Shown here piece by piece: positions 26,190 through 38,857 of a DNA stretch of 64,000 bases. How positions within the stretch are numbered: position 1 is the stretch's first letter; every line of letters starts with the position of its first letter. A program made the position numbers and the translations under genes. Below the pieces are notes generated by a model that did no database searches, was not told where the DNA came from, and saw only the letters and a list, made by a program, of their open reading frames with translations. Source of the DNA: Ceratothoa steindachneri (lineage: Eukaryota; Arthropoda; Malacostraca; Isopoda; Cymothoidae); assembly GCA_963969495.1 (NCBI GenBank), contig OZ018337.1:86402777-86466776 (forward strand), in the 5' to 3' direction.

Positions 26190-26560
26190 AACTGCCGATC
26201 TCGTATTACCCCCGCTCCGAGCCACCAGACGCAAAAGGGCGGCAGACCAACCTGAGGTCCCACCTTGCGAGCCCCCCCCCCCTCCCTATCCACCTCCCCA
26301 CCCACCTCAGCGGGAGTTAGTTGGGTATATAACCTGAGGACTCGTGTAAACGTGGCTTTTTGTTCGTTCCCACCGAAGATACAAGAAAGTCACCGGTTGA
26401 CAGAAGATTTTTCGAGTTCGACAAGAAGACTCAAAAATCACCGGTACAAAGTTAGTGCAAGTTAAGGAGAATTTGCAGTCCTTGTACAATACCAAATTCT
26501 ACCAAGGAAGCTCAGCGCTGTCCAAGCCCCAAGATTAGTGAGTATCAACCGACACAGATT
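26190..26560 (+). promoter_or_regulatory. Promoter-like region with TATA box
   Basis: A C11 run (26272-26282) and C-rich stretch, then TATATAA at 26326-26332, GC-moderate sequence below, and no long frame. It looks like a core promoter or the U3/R part of another LTR. A C-rich block upstream of TATA also occurs in the 7.9 kb island. No downstream gene was found to attach it to. Confidence 0.3.
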
Positions 26561-28590
26561 AAGGACTCCAAATCTTATTATATCTGAGTTTGACAACTAC
26601 AAACTAGATAGATTTCTTATCCAAATGTAAATTATATAAGCGAGACCCAAATCGCTAGAAAAGAATATAATTATATTCCAAGATTAGAAACCGTTTCAAG
26701 GTCATAAACGTACGAGAACCAACCCTACTCAACGGCGTCTTTGTTTTGATTCTCTTACGCCAACTTGAAATTCCCGTGACGTCACCTGTCAACTCGCCAG
26801 GCAAGTAAACGAACGACATCTAGCGAACAAACAACCAACTCAGGAACAATAATCCCCGATGATATTCTAACTAGAAACTTGTATTAATCTCCATTACCTT
26901 ATGTAAGTAAAGAATAATCCTGTTATTTATGTCCCCGTGCATAAAAATTAGTTTAGCGGATGTCTGGCCAAAGTCAACGCTATTAACTTAAAAATTGTTC
27001 CCCCGTAAAATTTTATCTCTACTCGAGCCTCGAGAGTTAGCCCTGTAATCCCATTTTCTTTTTATACGTGTATTAGATCTGTGTGTTTTAATGTTATTTA
27101 GTGAGGTAGGTTATGTTTATTAAAGTTCAATTTTCTTTAGTAAATGCACTGTTTTAATTATCCTCGAACGAGGTGAAGTGGCAATATTTAATAAGGTTAA
27201 GAAAGAAACCCAGTTTATTCATTCACTAGAATAAAAATCAAGTTTAGCACTCTTAGAGCCAGATCCTCAAGCAAACTCCGAGGCACGAACTTACGCCTCA
27301 ATTTAAAGTTATTTGGTTTATTAAAAGCTAATAAAACAAATAAATATATATTAGTTCGGAATTCTACGACACCTATATTTTTATTTGTCTCAGGCAAATA
27401 GTTTATTTTCAATTCCTATTTAATCGTTTAATAGGCCTTAGGCCCGTACTTGTTTATCTTTTTCTTTACCCACGAAAACGGATCGACAAGAAAATTAAAT
27501 ATAAGGTTTCTAGACCACCTTTTGATGTCCTTTCTAATGGTGTGAGTGCCGAAGATTTAGATCCTATAGAATTTGAATTATCAGTGGAAAATTTCAGGAT
27601 AAGGCGACAAACCGTCAGTTTTAACTCATGACCTCGTTTTTTTAGGTCTAAATAACGCCAGAAAATAGAAATTTGATATCATACGTATACTAGTGCACCC
27701 TTTTTTCGGTCCAAGTGTCGAAAATAATTATTAATATTTTCTCGCCTTTGTCTTCCATTAGTTTTCCCGGCCCTTTCTTCGATTTTTTTTAGTCTCATAA
27801 TCGTGGCATTATCTTTCAAGAAGATATTTAATTAATTAAAAACTGTTATTAAGATTAAAAAAATTAATTATATTTTCTTCTTTTCCAGCATTTGTTTCCT
27901 ATAATATGCAAATATCATATTTATATGTCTAATAGTGACGTCACAATGATGGTTAGAAAATAGCAAGTTTCACTTAGAGTTATCCTTAGTAGTCTAATGC
28001 AGTTTAAGGGAGCTATATCCACTCCATCGGCCTACGAGTTCAACGCTATCGAACCGGATTATCAGCCCACAAATGGGATTATATAGGTCTTCCCCACCCC
28101 TCTACGGTTTTGGCTGTTCTAGGTACGATATGGGCCCCCCCTCAACTTCCCTAGTCGAAGAGGGGTGCTTAAAAGTTAAAAAAAATGTAGAAATGGAGTC
28201 TACCCACCTCAGTTTAAATGACCATTCAGAGTTTAATAATTAATTAACTTGACCGGATATAGACACTTATATATTAAGGACAGGATGTTCTCTCCAGAAA
28301 TATGCATTGCCTCTCGATACGACACGTAGCGACGGGGCAGTTTGTTTAGAACCGACGCAATCTGCGAAAGGTTAACGTCGGGCAGGGCCTCGCCCCCCCC
28401 CATAAAGGTTATTTATTATAACCTTTTTATACTTTTTCCTCTACCGGTAGCAAAAGCATTTTAGTATTTATGGTTATTATTCATGGTTATATGTTTATGG
28501 GGTTACGCCCGTCATTTAGGGGGCAATCTCGCTGAAAGGTATATCTTCGGGACGTAGAGAAATAAAGCTACGGAACTTTTACTGATGGCA
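26561..28590. other. Intergenic DNA, nothing recognised
   Basis: Moderately AT-rich. Short C runs near 28132 and 28390. A 65-codon minus frame (27215-27412) is unsupported. Confidence 0.5.
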
Positions 28591-28599
28591 AGAGAATTC

Positions 28600-29130
28600 A
28601 ATTATCTATCTGTCAGTCTATTATACCCAATTCACTAGGACCAATAGGCAATGAATTGAAATTTTCAAAAGCCAAAAATAATAATGTTGCGACCCCGATG
28701 CCGTCGGATGCAAAGATAACGAGTAGAAAATAAGTACGAGATTCCTAGCCTCAAGGCTTCTACTCAAGGTTGGCGGTTTTCGCGACATTTGACCAACTGT
28801 ATCTCTCGAGCTATGGGTCGAGGAGCAGTATTTTTTCACCCAGCGAAGGAGAGGCCCTTTCCACAACTATGTCAGGAAGAAAAGCTAACCTAAGTCCGTA
28901 AAGTAGGGAGAAAACAGACGGGAGAAGAAAATATTCGTAAAAAGAAAAAATACCGGCCGATCGAGTCGAATCCTGGGGAATAGTTTTTACCCTTTCCTCC
29001 CATGGATATTCGTTTTGTCCATTTCATAGGCCGTCAAAAATGTCCAAAATTCAATTCTGGGCCGCTACTTATCACCCTTAAAGTTAATTCTTTTGATTTT
29101 TTTCACGTTACGGGGTGATCTCCGGGGCAC
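28600..29130. repeat. Unclassified repeat-like sequence related to 25.0-25.7 kb
   Basis: Holds GAGATTCCTAGCCTC near 28740, TATCTCTCGAGCTATGGG near 28800 and, inverted, a CGATCGAGTCGAATCCTGGGGAATAG block near 28955. Each resembles a block at 25.0-25.7 kb. The 81-codon minus frame 28621-28866 is not supported as a gene. Confidence 0.4.
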
Positions 29131-29289
29131 CGGAGATAGTCTACCGTAGATTTATTTAGGTGGGTGGATCGGCGCCTACTAATGAAGGCACAAATGCTTA
29201 TCATACATTTTTCGATATCTCAGGATTTACTGGACCAACTTGGACAAGACCGACGTCATTCGACGAGGGAAAGACAGCCCCATCCAAAT

Positions 29290-29800
29290 ATGTCCTGAAA
29301 GGCATATTCCCCCAATGGAATTGCCGCGGACTCCGGGCTGACTCGGAGGAGTTGCTGAGGCTCGTCTCCCAATTTCCCTTTAGCCATCTTTTTGTAAGAG
29401 ACCATGCTAGGCGCATACCCCCTACCCCCCCAGCCGAGGTATAATGGTTTTGCGACCCCACCACCACTACCAGATGGAGACCGGGCAGGATTATGCGCGA
29501 TTTTCACCCAGCCTGATGTCTCTGTTCTTCTCTTCGCTTTAGATACCTCCTTTCAGGCAGTAGCTGTGCAACTGCACCTGAGTTGGAGGTATACTTTTAT
29601 TTCCGCGTACATTCAACCATCAGCCGACTTCAACACGAGGAACTTCTGCCGCATCGTGGCACGGTTGCCGAGGCTCTTTCTCTTGTTCGAAGATCTAAAT
29701 ACACGAACACGCTTCATCCAACCATGGGTGAGGCTGTGGGAATTCAGTACTCTCTTCTCTCGCAAGCTTCGCCTGCTAGTGATGAAAATAATATGCTTAT
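29290..29800 (+). pseudogene. LINE ORF2 endonuclease N-terminal fragment
   Basis: Plus-strand copy of the start of an APE-type LINE endonuclease. FPQWNCRGLRADSEELLRL (about 29310-29365) is the opening QWNxxG block with the catalytic Asn. After a frameshift near 29400 come PQPRYNGFATPPPLPDGDRAGLC and LPRLFLLFEDLNTR, where the catalytic GDxN is changed to EDLN. The domain is cut off near 29760-29800, so its SDH block and RT are absent. Orientation is opposite to the LINE pieces that follow, indicating a composite of independent insertions. Confidence 0.75.
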
Positions 29801-29889
29801 AGGACAAGCAGAAAAGAAAAAGGGAATTCACATTCACTCTATCCTAGAGGGCGTCTGGCATCTTTTTATTGCTCATTTCATTTGATTTC

Positions 29890-30780
29890 CTAGTCCTTAT
29901 TATGTATGACGTTTTCATCTATGTTCCTATTACATTAAATTTACCCTATTGAATTACTCATCAAGTCGGTTTTTGAACATATTAATTGAAGTGCTTTCTA
30001 CTACATAGTTGGGCAGGCTATTCCACATTTGCTTGATCTTAAACGTAAAGTAATTTTAAGCTATAGTAGAGTTAAATAGCTTGTTCACTAATTTGAAACC
30101 ATTTTGGCGTGTGTTGGCCCTTTCGTTAATCTCGAACAATAGTCTGTAATCAATGTTAGTAAATCCTTTTAAGATTTTAAATACCTAGATTAACTGACGA
30201 CGTAGTTGTCTACTTTCAAGTGATAGTACGTTTAATGAGCGGAGTCTATCTTTGTACGATTTGTTTCGGATTCCACGAACTTATTTAGTAGCCTAACGTT
30301 GCAGTCTTTCTAATTGCGCTATATCCTTGTTTAGGGAGAGACACTAAAATTGAAATGCATATTCGAGGCGTGGTCGCACGAGGGTTAGGTATAGTTAGAG
30401 GATTGTATCTTTCGATTTCAAAGTAAAATTTTGAGCAATATATCCTAACATTCGAATTGCTTTATACAAGCTATGCGCATTGTTTCGATATACCTTAAGG
30501 TCCTCCAAAACTAAAATCCCCAGCTCTTTCTCTAAGATAACGAATTCGAGGATTTAGCTTTTCCTATAGTATTCTACTTTTAAGTTATGACATGTAAAAT
30601 GCAAGCGCTTGCATTTACCGATGCTGAACTCCATCCGCAATTTATTCGCCCATTCGACAATTTTATTGAGGTCTCTCTGCCTTTGCTTTACATCGGGTCT
30701 CGAAAAGGCTCGGCTTCATAGCCTTGTTTCATCTGCAAATGTAGATATCTTACTAAACACTCCAGTATCCACGTCGTAAA
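29890..30780 (-). pseudogene. LINE RT C-terminal region, copy B
   Basis: Minus-strand reading in several frames gives TFADETRL near 30740 (the FADD catalytic box with the second Asp replaced by Glu), RNKSYKDRLRSLNVLSLESR near 30270, QNGFKLVNKLFN near 30090 and MWNSLPNYVVESTS near 30020. These are the standard landmarks downstream of RT in CR1/jockey-type LINEs. Numerous stops. The 3' end near 29890 meets the plus-strand endonuclease fragment. Same clade and orientation as the better-preserved copy at 31.0-32.1 kb, but more diverged. Confidence 0.72.
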
Positions 30781-30811
30781 TGTAAACAATAAATAATAAT
30801 AGGAGAGTAAA

Positions 30812-30945
30812 AGTGACAGAGATAAAAAGAGAGCGAGAAAGATATTGAGATAGAGTGAGAAAGAAACAGAGATAAAGACAAAGAAAGAAAGAGGAAGAGA
30901 GAAAGAGACAGAGAAATAGAAAGATAAAAGGAAGAGATGAAACAG
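30812..30945. repeat. Purine-rich (GA) low-complexity tract
   Basis: About 130 bases almost free of pyrimidines on the plus strand apart from scattered T and C, with GAGA/GAAA periodicity, sitting between two LINE 3' ends. Minus frames through it are Ser/Leu/Phe repeats and are artefacts. It may have grown from a LINE 3' tail. Confidence 0.8.
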
Positions 30946-31059
30946 ATATATATTTGAGAAGTAAAACTACCAGGAGCTACAAGGAAAATAAGTACCCTAG
31001 AAGACCTTACGGTCCATACAAGGAGGGTACTTTTGGCGCAAACTTCAAAGGTATCCGAT

Positions 31060-32145
31060 GACAACCTCGAAGATCACTCGCGAGGATCTTAACGGCGATT
31101 TCGCAAGGCTTTATCTAGTCTTTACTTGAACTGGTCAACAGATTAACTGTTGACAATTTCCGTCGGAAGTGCGTTCCAACAACCGCTGATACTGTAAGCA
31201 AAGAATTTCCCACACAGATCACGGTGTTATCGCTTCAGTTCAAGTTTAAAGCCGTGATTTTTTGTTCTCCCCTTGCTGATCTGGAAAATATCCTCGTAGT
31301 CCAGTCTGTCGAAGCCTCGAAGTATTTTTAATACTTCGAATAGCTGACTACGTAGTCTCCGGGTCTCCAGCGAGAACATATCTAATTCCCTTAATCTATC
31401 TTCATAACATTTATGTCTGATAGAAGGAATCAGTTGGGTTGCCCTGGCTTGTACGCTTTCCAATCCTGCGATGTCTTTTTGAAATGAAGGACTCCAAAAT
31501 TGTACGGCATACTCCAGGTGCGGTCGGACGAGGGAGTTGTACAGACACAGTACTATTTTCTTGTTCCGATATCCAAACTGTCGCTTTATATACCTTAACA
31601 TCCTTTGGGCTTTCTTCTCCACCTCAATACACTGTTTAGAGAACAGTGCCCTTAAGGATATAGGGTGATTGAGGACTACGGTGGCCGATATGCATCACTT
31701 TGCATTTTTTTACGTTGAAAGGCATTTGCCACGTATCAGACCACTCCCCAATCTTCCGAAGATCTTCCTGCAGGCTTGCAGTATTTCGATCCTTTGCAAC
31801 GTTCATACCAAGCTTGGTATCGTCAGCAAATTTGGAAATCTTGGCAACCATGTCACCGTTAATGTCGTTGACGTAGATTATGAATAGTAGTAGTCCCAGG
31901 ACAGAACCTTGAGGCACCCCGCTAGAAAAAGGCACCCACTCAGAAGTCTGTCCATTCACCACCACCCGTTGCCGTCTGCAACTTAGCCAGTTCTCAATCG
32001 AGCCGGCTACTTTTCTGTCAATGCCCAGCGCTCACACTATCCGAAGAAGGCGGAGGTGTGGTACTTTATAAAAGGCTTTCTGAAAGTCTAAGTACACCAC
32101 ATCCACCGCCTTGTCCCGATCGTGCTCACTGAACACGAAGTGGAA
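31060..32145 (-). pseudogene. LINE reverse transcriptase, copy A (CR1/jockey-type), 5'-truncated
   Basis: Minus strand. YLDFQKAFYKVPH near 32095 is RT motif A, with the Asp kept and the second Asp of FDKVP changed to Tyr. A TGA stop lies near 32038. Frame 31965-31636 carries SGVPQGSVLG (about 31920-31895) and the catalytic FADDTKLG (FADD at 31819-31830). Frame 31622-31227 (131 codons) covers the post-RT region: LYNSLVRPHLEYAVQFWSP, SIRHKCYEDRLRELDMFSLE. SGCWNALPTEIV follows near 31190. Abrupt 5' truncation near 32145 is typical of LINE insertion. It is the better preserved of two neighbouring copies. Confidence 0.85.
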
Positions 32146-34752
32146 GAAATATTGCTAGGATATATTTCAGGTTTTACCTTACTTCATAGTTTATTCACAA
32201 TAATTTGTTTTCCTTTTCTATTATATCTTCTACCTTTAAGAGGATATTTAATTTTTCTAATTTTTGTTTTGCAATTACCTTAATTTCCCTCACTAATAAG
32301 CACTTACAAGTATATAAAAGGAAATTTTATAGAAATATTCATATTTCGCCGTTTTCAGAAATATGCCACCGATTTAATTTCTGGTTTATATAAAATTAGA
32401 GGAAGAAAGAGGGAAGTTAAGACAAATAGGATAATGAGAGCATGGTTTTCTTTTTTTGACTTTAATAGAAAATCTACAGGTAAATCATTCTGAAGGGTCT
32501 CTTTCACGCTCCAAATTACCATTAAAATATACATGGCAAAAGATAAGAACATTAGCTTTAAAAAAGATCTAAAGAAAATTCACTACCATATATTTATGCA
32601 CCATCGAGCAGAATTTCGAATACATTACACTGGTGTAGGCCATTTAGTTATTAATTATTTGAATAATTTTTAGGATGTTGTATATAGTAGACGACAAATC
32701 GCCATAGTAAACGATGGGGCAGACTTGGCAACTGCAGTGTTAAAGTTTGGAACAATCTAATAAACAAATTAGTCAGTTTTCCACCAATATTAGCTTTATT
32801 CTTAATAGGGCCTACCATGTAGGCGATTTAATGGTTCCTTATTCGAATTCAAAGAGGAAACATCATGTAATATTTTATAGCACGATATTTGTAAGCAATT
32901 AATCATAGGTGAAAATTTTTCCTTCGACTCCTTAAAAGATTATCTAAATCTCTTCTTGATTCTTTGGGTTGCTTTGGAGGATGAACTTAGTTCACTTCCG
33001 ATATTTATTTGGTGTTCTTTAGGGCATTGATGGCCACGCCACACATTATGTTTGGAATTTCTAAACCATTTTTTCACCACCCACTAAGGTGATGGTTATG
33101 GTGTAACAGAATTTTTTCCCCTGCACTCAAATAAAACCTGAAGGAGTAGGAGGACGACCTGTGGGCCCCACTGCCTTCTATCGGCTCGTTTTTTGAACCA
33201 ATTGCAAATCCCTTACTACGCTTTCCATCACTGTATAGACCAAACCAAGCGGGAAAGAGGAAATTCAACTTCCTTAAATATGGACATTAATTTGATGCTG
33301 GAATATTGAAAAATTTAAGGACTATTAATTTCAAAATTATGCTGTAATTAGGTTTTAAAAATCCTAATGAAGTTGATGAGATATTCGCCAACTCTTTGTC
33401 AATCAAAAACAGCTTTACAATCTGACTATTCCTGCAAAGAACCTTAGATATCATTTTCCATTTTAATCTTAAGATGGATACAATTTTCGTAGAAGTTATG
33501 ATATTACTGCTTTTTGCGATAATCATAACTTAAATAGGTGAGTAATATTCATTTACTTGGAGAGGAGAATAAGAATATAACTTCTAAGTTTTCTAATTTT
33601 TTATTTTTTAGCAACTTTTTCTATGAAGTTGTTGAAAAATAATGAATAAAAGGTAGTCCTAATTTAAATGAAACCACTTAAATGCTCTTTGTTTATTTCG
33701 AATCCCTGCCAGAGATTAATTTTACGTGTCCCAAAGATTCCTGTCGTTCGAACTCTCATCCACTTTCTTCCGCCATGTTTTCATTTAGGAATATTTATTA
33801 ATTTTAATCAATTAGATTATATTTTTTCGACCATAATTTTATTTTTTAATTACATCATACTGAAATTAATAAGAGTCCATTATGTTAGGATATAAAAATT
33901 TTCAATCATAACATTTCTAAAATTTCCACTTTCCTATAAAACGGTAATTGCACAAGGTTAGATTCTTAGCCATAGTATCAGAAAGAACGAATTAATTTCC
34001 CTCTTTTTCTCCATATAGTTTAATAAATTCTTCCGGTTAAATCTTATAATAGTTACGGGCAGATTAAACGTCACTAATTGAATTTTGAATACCGCAAGAT
34101 AGATGTGTAATTTGTGTGTGACGTCTATAAAATAATGGATGATTTTAAAAGAATCATTTTAAGGAAAGTTTATCCAGAAATTCCGTGCTAATTATATTTA
34201 ATGGCTTCTTTTGTTTCAGATAATTTATTTTAATCGATTTTCTTAGCAAAGATTTCTTGGCTGTTCTATCTGACTTCGTTTAAAATAATTACTAATGTAT
34301 TAAATACAATGATATCTGAACTTTTTTATTCAAATTTATCGCATTTTTTAATTCCATTGATTTTATATGCGAAAAAAAATGACGAAAAATTTGTAGACAA
34401 GATTTAAACGAGTTCTGCATTTGATCTGATTTTAATCTTTTCAAAAAGTGGTTACGAAAAACAGAATACTAAATATAATTCTTTTAAAAACATTCGACTG
34501 ACAGAAATTTCTTTTATTGACCGATGCCTCAAAATCAGATTTTCTAGCATAAATAAAGGAAAATTTCACCCCAAAACATGATATTAACATTCTTTTTGGC
34601 TTGAAAATGGCAGAAAAAAAGATTATACATTTTGCAAGAATAAATGAAAAATAGAAATAGAAATAGAAAAAGATACGAGCCTGTAAGTAATAACCTTGTG
34701 CCCAATGAGGAACTCTATTGAAAGCCTGATCCTACAAAGACCTGAAAAAACA
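32146..34752. other. AT-rich DNA, nothing recognised
   Basis: Frames at 32205-32393 (+), 32355-32552 (-), 33287-33526 (-) and 33668-33895 (+) lack motifs. A GC-richer patch at 33074-33268 has a 64-codon minus frame of mixed composition that I do not recognise; it is the only part that stands out. Confidence 0.5.
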
Positions 34753-34920
34753 AATGTCTCTCATTCTCGAGTTGGAGAAGAAAGCCTGTAACCCTGTAAA
34801 CTTTATTAATTCCTACATAATAAAGGATCTTTCTCTACCCAGGCAAAGGTTTGCTCTTGGATCTAAGGCCAAGGTTGTAGGATTTCATGAAAGGAACCAA
34901 TTGAGGTTATCTTTTCTATA
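34753..34920 (+). CDS. Possible small ORF, 55 codons, unrecognised
   Basis: An ATG-initiated frame starting MSLILELEKKACNPVNF and ending before TAG, with more balanced amino-acid use (Lys, Arg, Glu, Pro, Gly) than chance frames in this AT-rich region. It sits in a slightly GC-richer patch (34680-34900). No domain, signal peptide or partner is recognised. It could be a decayed exon, a TE fragment or chance. Confidence 0.2.
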
Positions 34921-37900
34921 GTTCAAATTTTTATAAGAAATAGTTATTTATTAATACTTTTCGTTTATCATCTCCAGGTAGAAGACTTTCAATTTTTTTA
35001 AATAAATTTTTTTTGATTATCTCTTTTTTAATTGTTATCTTTATTTTGTTCTATTTTTTATAATTGACCGGGCTTTAAATACATTCCTCCATACAAGCTG
35101 TTAGAATTTAGCAACACTTCTTTAGTCTAAAACGGTTATCAATTTTCCATTACAGATCTTCTAAAAATTTACTCTTGTCCTATTTTTCGCATTAAGGTTT
35201 GTTTTCGAAGCCTAAAGGATAGCAAAAACTCTTTACGAAGTTTTTTAATACGGAAAAAAATAATCCTCGTGATTCTTTACTTTCTTACTCTAAATTTGCA
35301 ATAATAATTTCACTTTGATCAATTCGTTTTAGTGGCCAGTAGCTCTTTCCTCCTGATGAAGTTTAAAATTGAAAATATATTTTACAAATAACTTCTTTAA
35401 AACTTCCGAATGTACCTATTAAAGATATCAGCTTTGCCTTTATTTAATAAATTTTATTAACTTAACCATTTGTAATTCTTTATTTGTTCTGAACTTCACC
35501 ATTTTGTTTTTTATAACTCCAAAGGGATTCATAGAAATAACAAAAATTAAAAATTTAAATTTACCTAAGTCATAACCGACTTTTGTTTGTGGATTAGAGC
35601 AGATCATACCAAGATCTGTAGAAATCATCTAGGACCAAGATTCAGATAAGCTAAACACCATTGATGCACAAAAATCGTTGGATCATTGAGAAACTATTGC
35701 ATTCTAGCCAAGTTCACTTCTTGTGTTACTTTAAAATACCCTTTAAGTGTAATCTACACAGAGTCTTTTAACTGGCAGCTCTTTTTTTATTTAATTGATA
35801 TAGATAATGTTTGTACTAAATTAATCGTGATGAATTAGTTTATTTCCTGGTTTAAATTTGTTTCTTGATGAATATAAAAAAACAAAACAGAAAGTTCTCC
35901 TACTTGATCATTCTTTATCTTTCTTGTGTTGCTATTGTGATACAAAGGTAGCGCAATTCAATTCCAGTCTATGAGATTAGGACCTGAATAATCTATGGCT
36001 AGGGAAATAAGTGTGCACTCGTACTCCATATAAAAAAACATAGTGTTTAAAAATAGACACTTGATTGTACTCTCGGTGCACATGTGAATAAGTGTATATC
36101 AAGATGCCGTGTCTAACATTAAAATAAAGCATGTAAGTCAGGCAACATTTAATTGTTTCTTTATTATACGATCACTATTATGATGTATATTTTTTGCTAG
36201 AGGCTTTTCCTAACCTTTCCCTGTCTAGCATTGATTGTATCTTATGTACTTGGCTTGCGTTCATTCCGTAAATCGAGAATCTCTCTAAATAATAATAAAA
36301 TGAATGCACCTTTTGAGCAATTACAACACGATATTGACTTGACTTCCAAATTATTTAAGTCAACTCTTAAGCCATGGCAGAAACTCACCCAATCAACAAA
36401 GTAACCTTTCTTTCCACTCAATCATCCTTTTCATTTTCATTTAAAGTTGATTGAAATTCTAGGCGATAAGTAAAATTAAGAACTCTCTCCCCCAAACTTA
36501 ATCCATCAAAACACAGAAGAGACAAAGGAAAGCCTAGTAGATGAGGTGTCGGATTTCCGTGCGTGGGTAAAAGTGCAACTCCAAGGAAAAGTGAAGGAAA
36601 AAGAATCAGCGCCAGACAAGCACGTCTTTCAATATATACAACATCAAAAAATTAATGTCTGATCTATCCATTGCTTTGTGAGAATAATAAAAAACTATCA
36701 CTTCTCGGAATCTGTCACTGAGTCATAAAATGAGGCGTTTTCCTGTGTCATAACGAGTTTTCTGGTTGATGGCCAGTGGCAAATGATATTAAAACTATTT
36801 ATTTGACCAATTACTTCTACCCGAAAAAATGGAAGTTCTTCGGTGTCATTTCCTTTCCAGCGATTGTTTTCTCGTGTTTAAATTTGTTTTATTATTAGAT
36901 AGCAAAAGAGTTTTGACTAGAGTTCTCATTAAAGGAACAGCGAAGGAAATTTAATGATGTAACCGTTAACTTTAATGTGTCGCTTCGATCGTGAAGATGG
37001 CTGATGAACACAACTAGAACAAATAAATGTTATTAGCCATTTAACAATATGGCACAGAAAAGAGAACAAGTAAAAAAGGAATTAGAACAAAGAAACTTAA
37101 AGTACATTTACAGAAAAATAGGGGAAACTGACGCTTATATGCGATAGGTTGCTCTGTGTGGTGTAATCGTTTCCTGTAAAAAGGGACATATGTATGTATA
37201 TATCAAGAGGAATGAAGATATGAACAGCCTTAATGTCCTGTAGGTATATATACCTCAAATAACTAATAAATTAACTGATGTACATATATCTTTTGGTAAA
37301 AGTCCACAAGGAAACTTGGTTTTACAAGGAATTTACGGTAATTTTAGGCAGGATAAACATTTTCACTTAGGACTTTATGATTTAGAAGCTAAATTTTACC
37401 TCTGATCGAATCTCGTTAAAGAGCTATAGAGATAAAGAGGACAGTAACTTAGATTTGCTTCTATTTGCTTCGATAAGGTATATCCCATTAAAGTTAATAA
37501 ATATTAACGCAATTCCATTTATCTTTAAACATTAAAATTTAAAAAAATAGTTGGGGTTCATCATCAAATTACTTAAATATTCTCAAATAGAGATTACATT
37601 TAGGTGATTAATTTGTTGCATAAAATATTTATTTTTGAAGGCATTTTTCACTCATCAGGTGGTTGTGTGATAGAATTTATGTATATGGTGACAATTTAGC
37701 ACCCTCAAATACCCAAAGAAGGAATAGTTAATGCTGAATATATTTGAAATAAGGTTGAGTGGCCCCTGATACAGGAAAGTTAACGAGAGCAGAGCGAGGT
37801 ATAGATGGTTTGGTAGAGTAATTAAAGAAGATCAAGGGAGAAATGATAGAGCTAGTTAATAAGTTTTTCTAAGTTGACTTAATTGTGCTCGAGGGTAAAA

Positions 37901-38857
37901 TATCTGAATTAACCATTTCAATTATTTGCACTTTTTAATTTATTCGGTTTCCGAAACATAGCTTATTCTTTTTCTTTCAATTGTATTTCCTTCGTTTGCT
38001 TCTTTGATGAATTTGTTGATGATCTTTAACGGGCCGACTGGAGAACCATTTAATATCTATTTACTTGTATTTTATTTTCCGGTTCAATGTATATTGGTCT
38101 GCATTTAATATTTTTTGAATCAGCTTATGTAGTGCTCTTCGCAATTTTGAAGTCCAGATTAAGAACTATGAATTTGAGTGTAGTTTGGTAAATAAGCGTG
38201 GTATCCGGTAAGTATTGGGGCATTGGTCTTTTTCGGGATCAAATTACTTCTAAGTGGCTACAGCAATCGTCTGTAAGGGTAGATCTGGTTTTAAACAATG
38301 GCCAAGATATTAGGTTCATTTTTCTTTCTTACTTATAACATTTCTTCAGGATGTGACGATTTTAAATTGTTTAAATAATTACTAGTTTTTATTTCAGCTC
38401 TCTATCTCTCATTTACAATCCTCTGCTTGCAGATATAGACGTTTATAGACCAAACTTTACGCAAAACAGGTCACATGCTTAACAGACATAAGATCTTTAA
38501 GACAACATTTATGAATATCAAAATACTCTTGAAAGACTGCGTAAAAGAGAAAGGAGACCGAGGGAAAGAAAATTATAAAAAAAGACTTCATGAAGGAGCT
38601 TTTAAAGAGAATTACAAAGCTCTTTCGTGAAAAGAACATGAGAGAAGAATGAGGAGATCCTTGAGAGGCAGCAAAAAAAAAGAGAGGTTGGTTTGTGAGG
38701 AAAGTATATAGTTAAAGCATTATTACTTGATGAGGGTTTTGAAAGAAATAGAAAAACTTTTAATAATAAATGGAATTGTAAATTTGAGAAGAGATTGTGC
38801 CATGAATTAATTTAATGGGCCTATTGCGACAAAAAGGAATGATCCAAGTTATGTGAG
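34921..38857. other. AT-rich DNA, nothing recognised
   Basis: Frames at 35440-35628 (-) and 38457-38639 (-) are short and unsupported. No tandem repeats of note. Confidence 0.55.

Noticed and set aside
25754..26305. 183-codon minus frame
   Set aside because: Length depends on the (TA)n tract and C-rich DNA; no recognisable domain.
30753..31064. 103-codon Ser/Leu-rich minus frame
   Set aside because: Translation of the purine-rich low-complexity tract and LINE 3' sequence.
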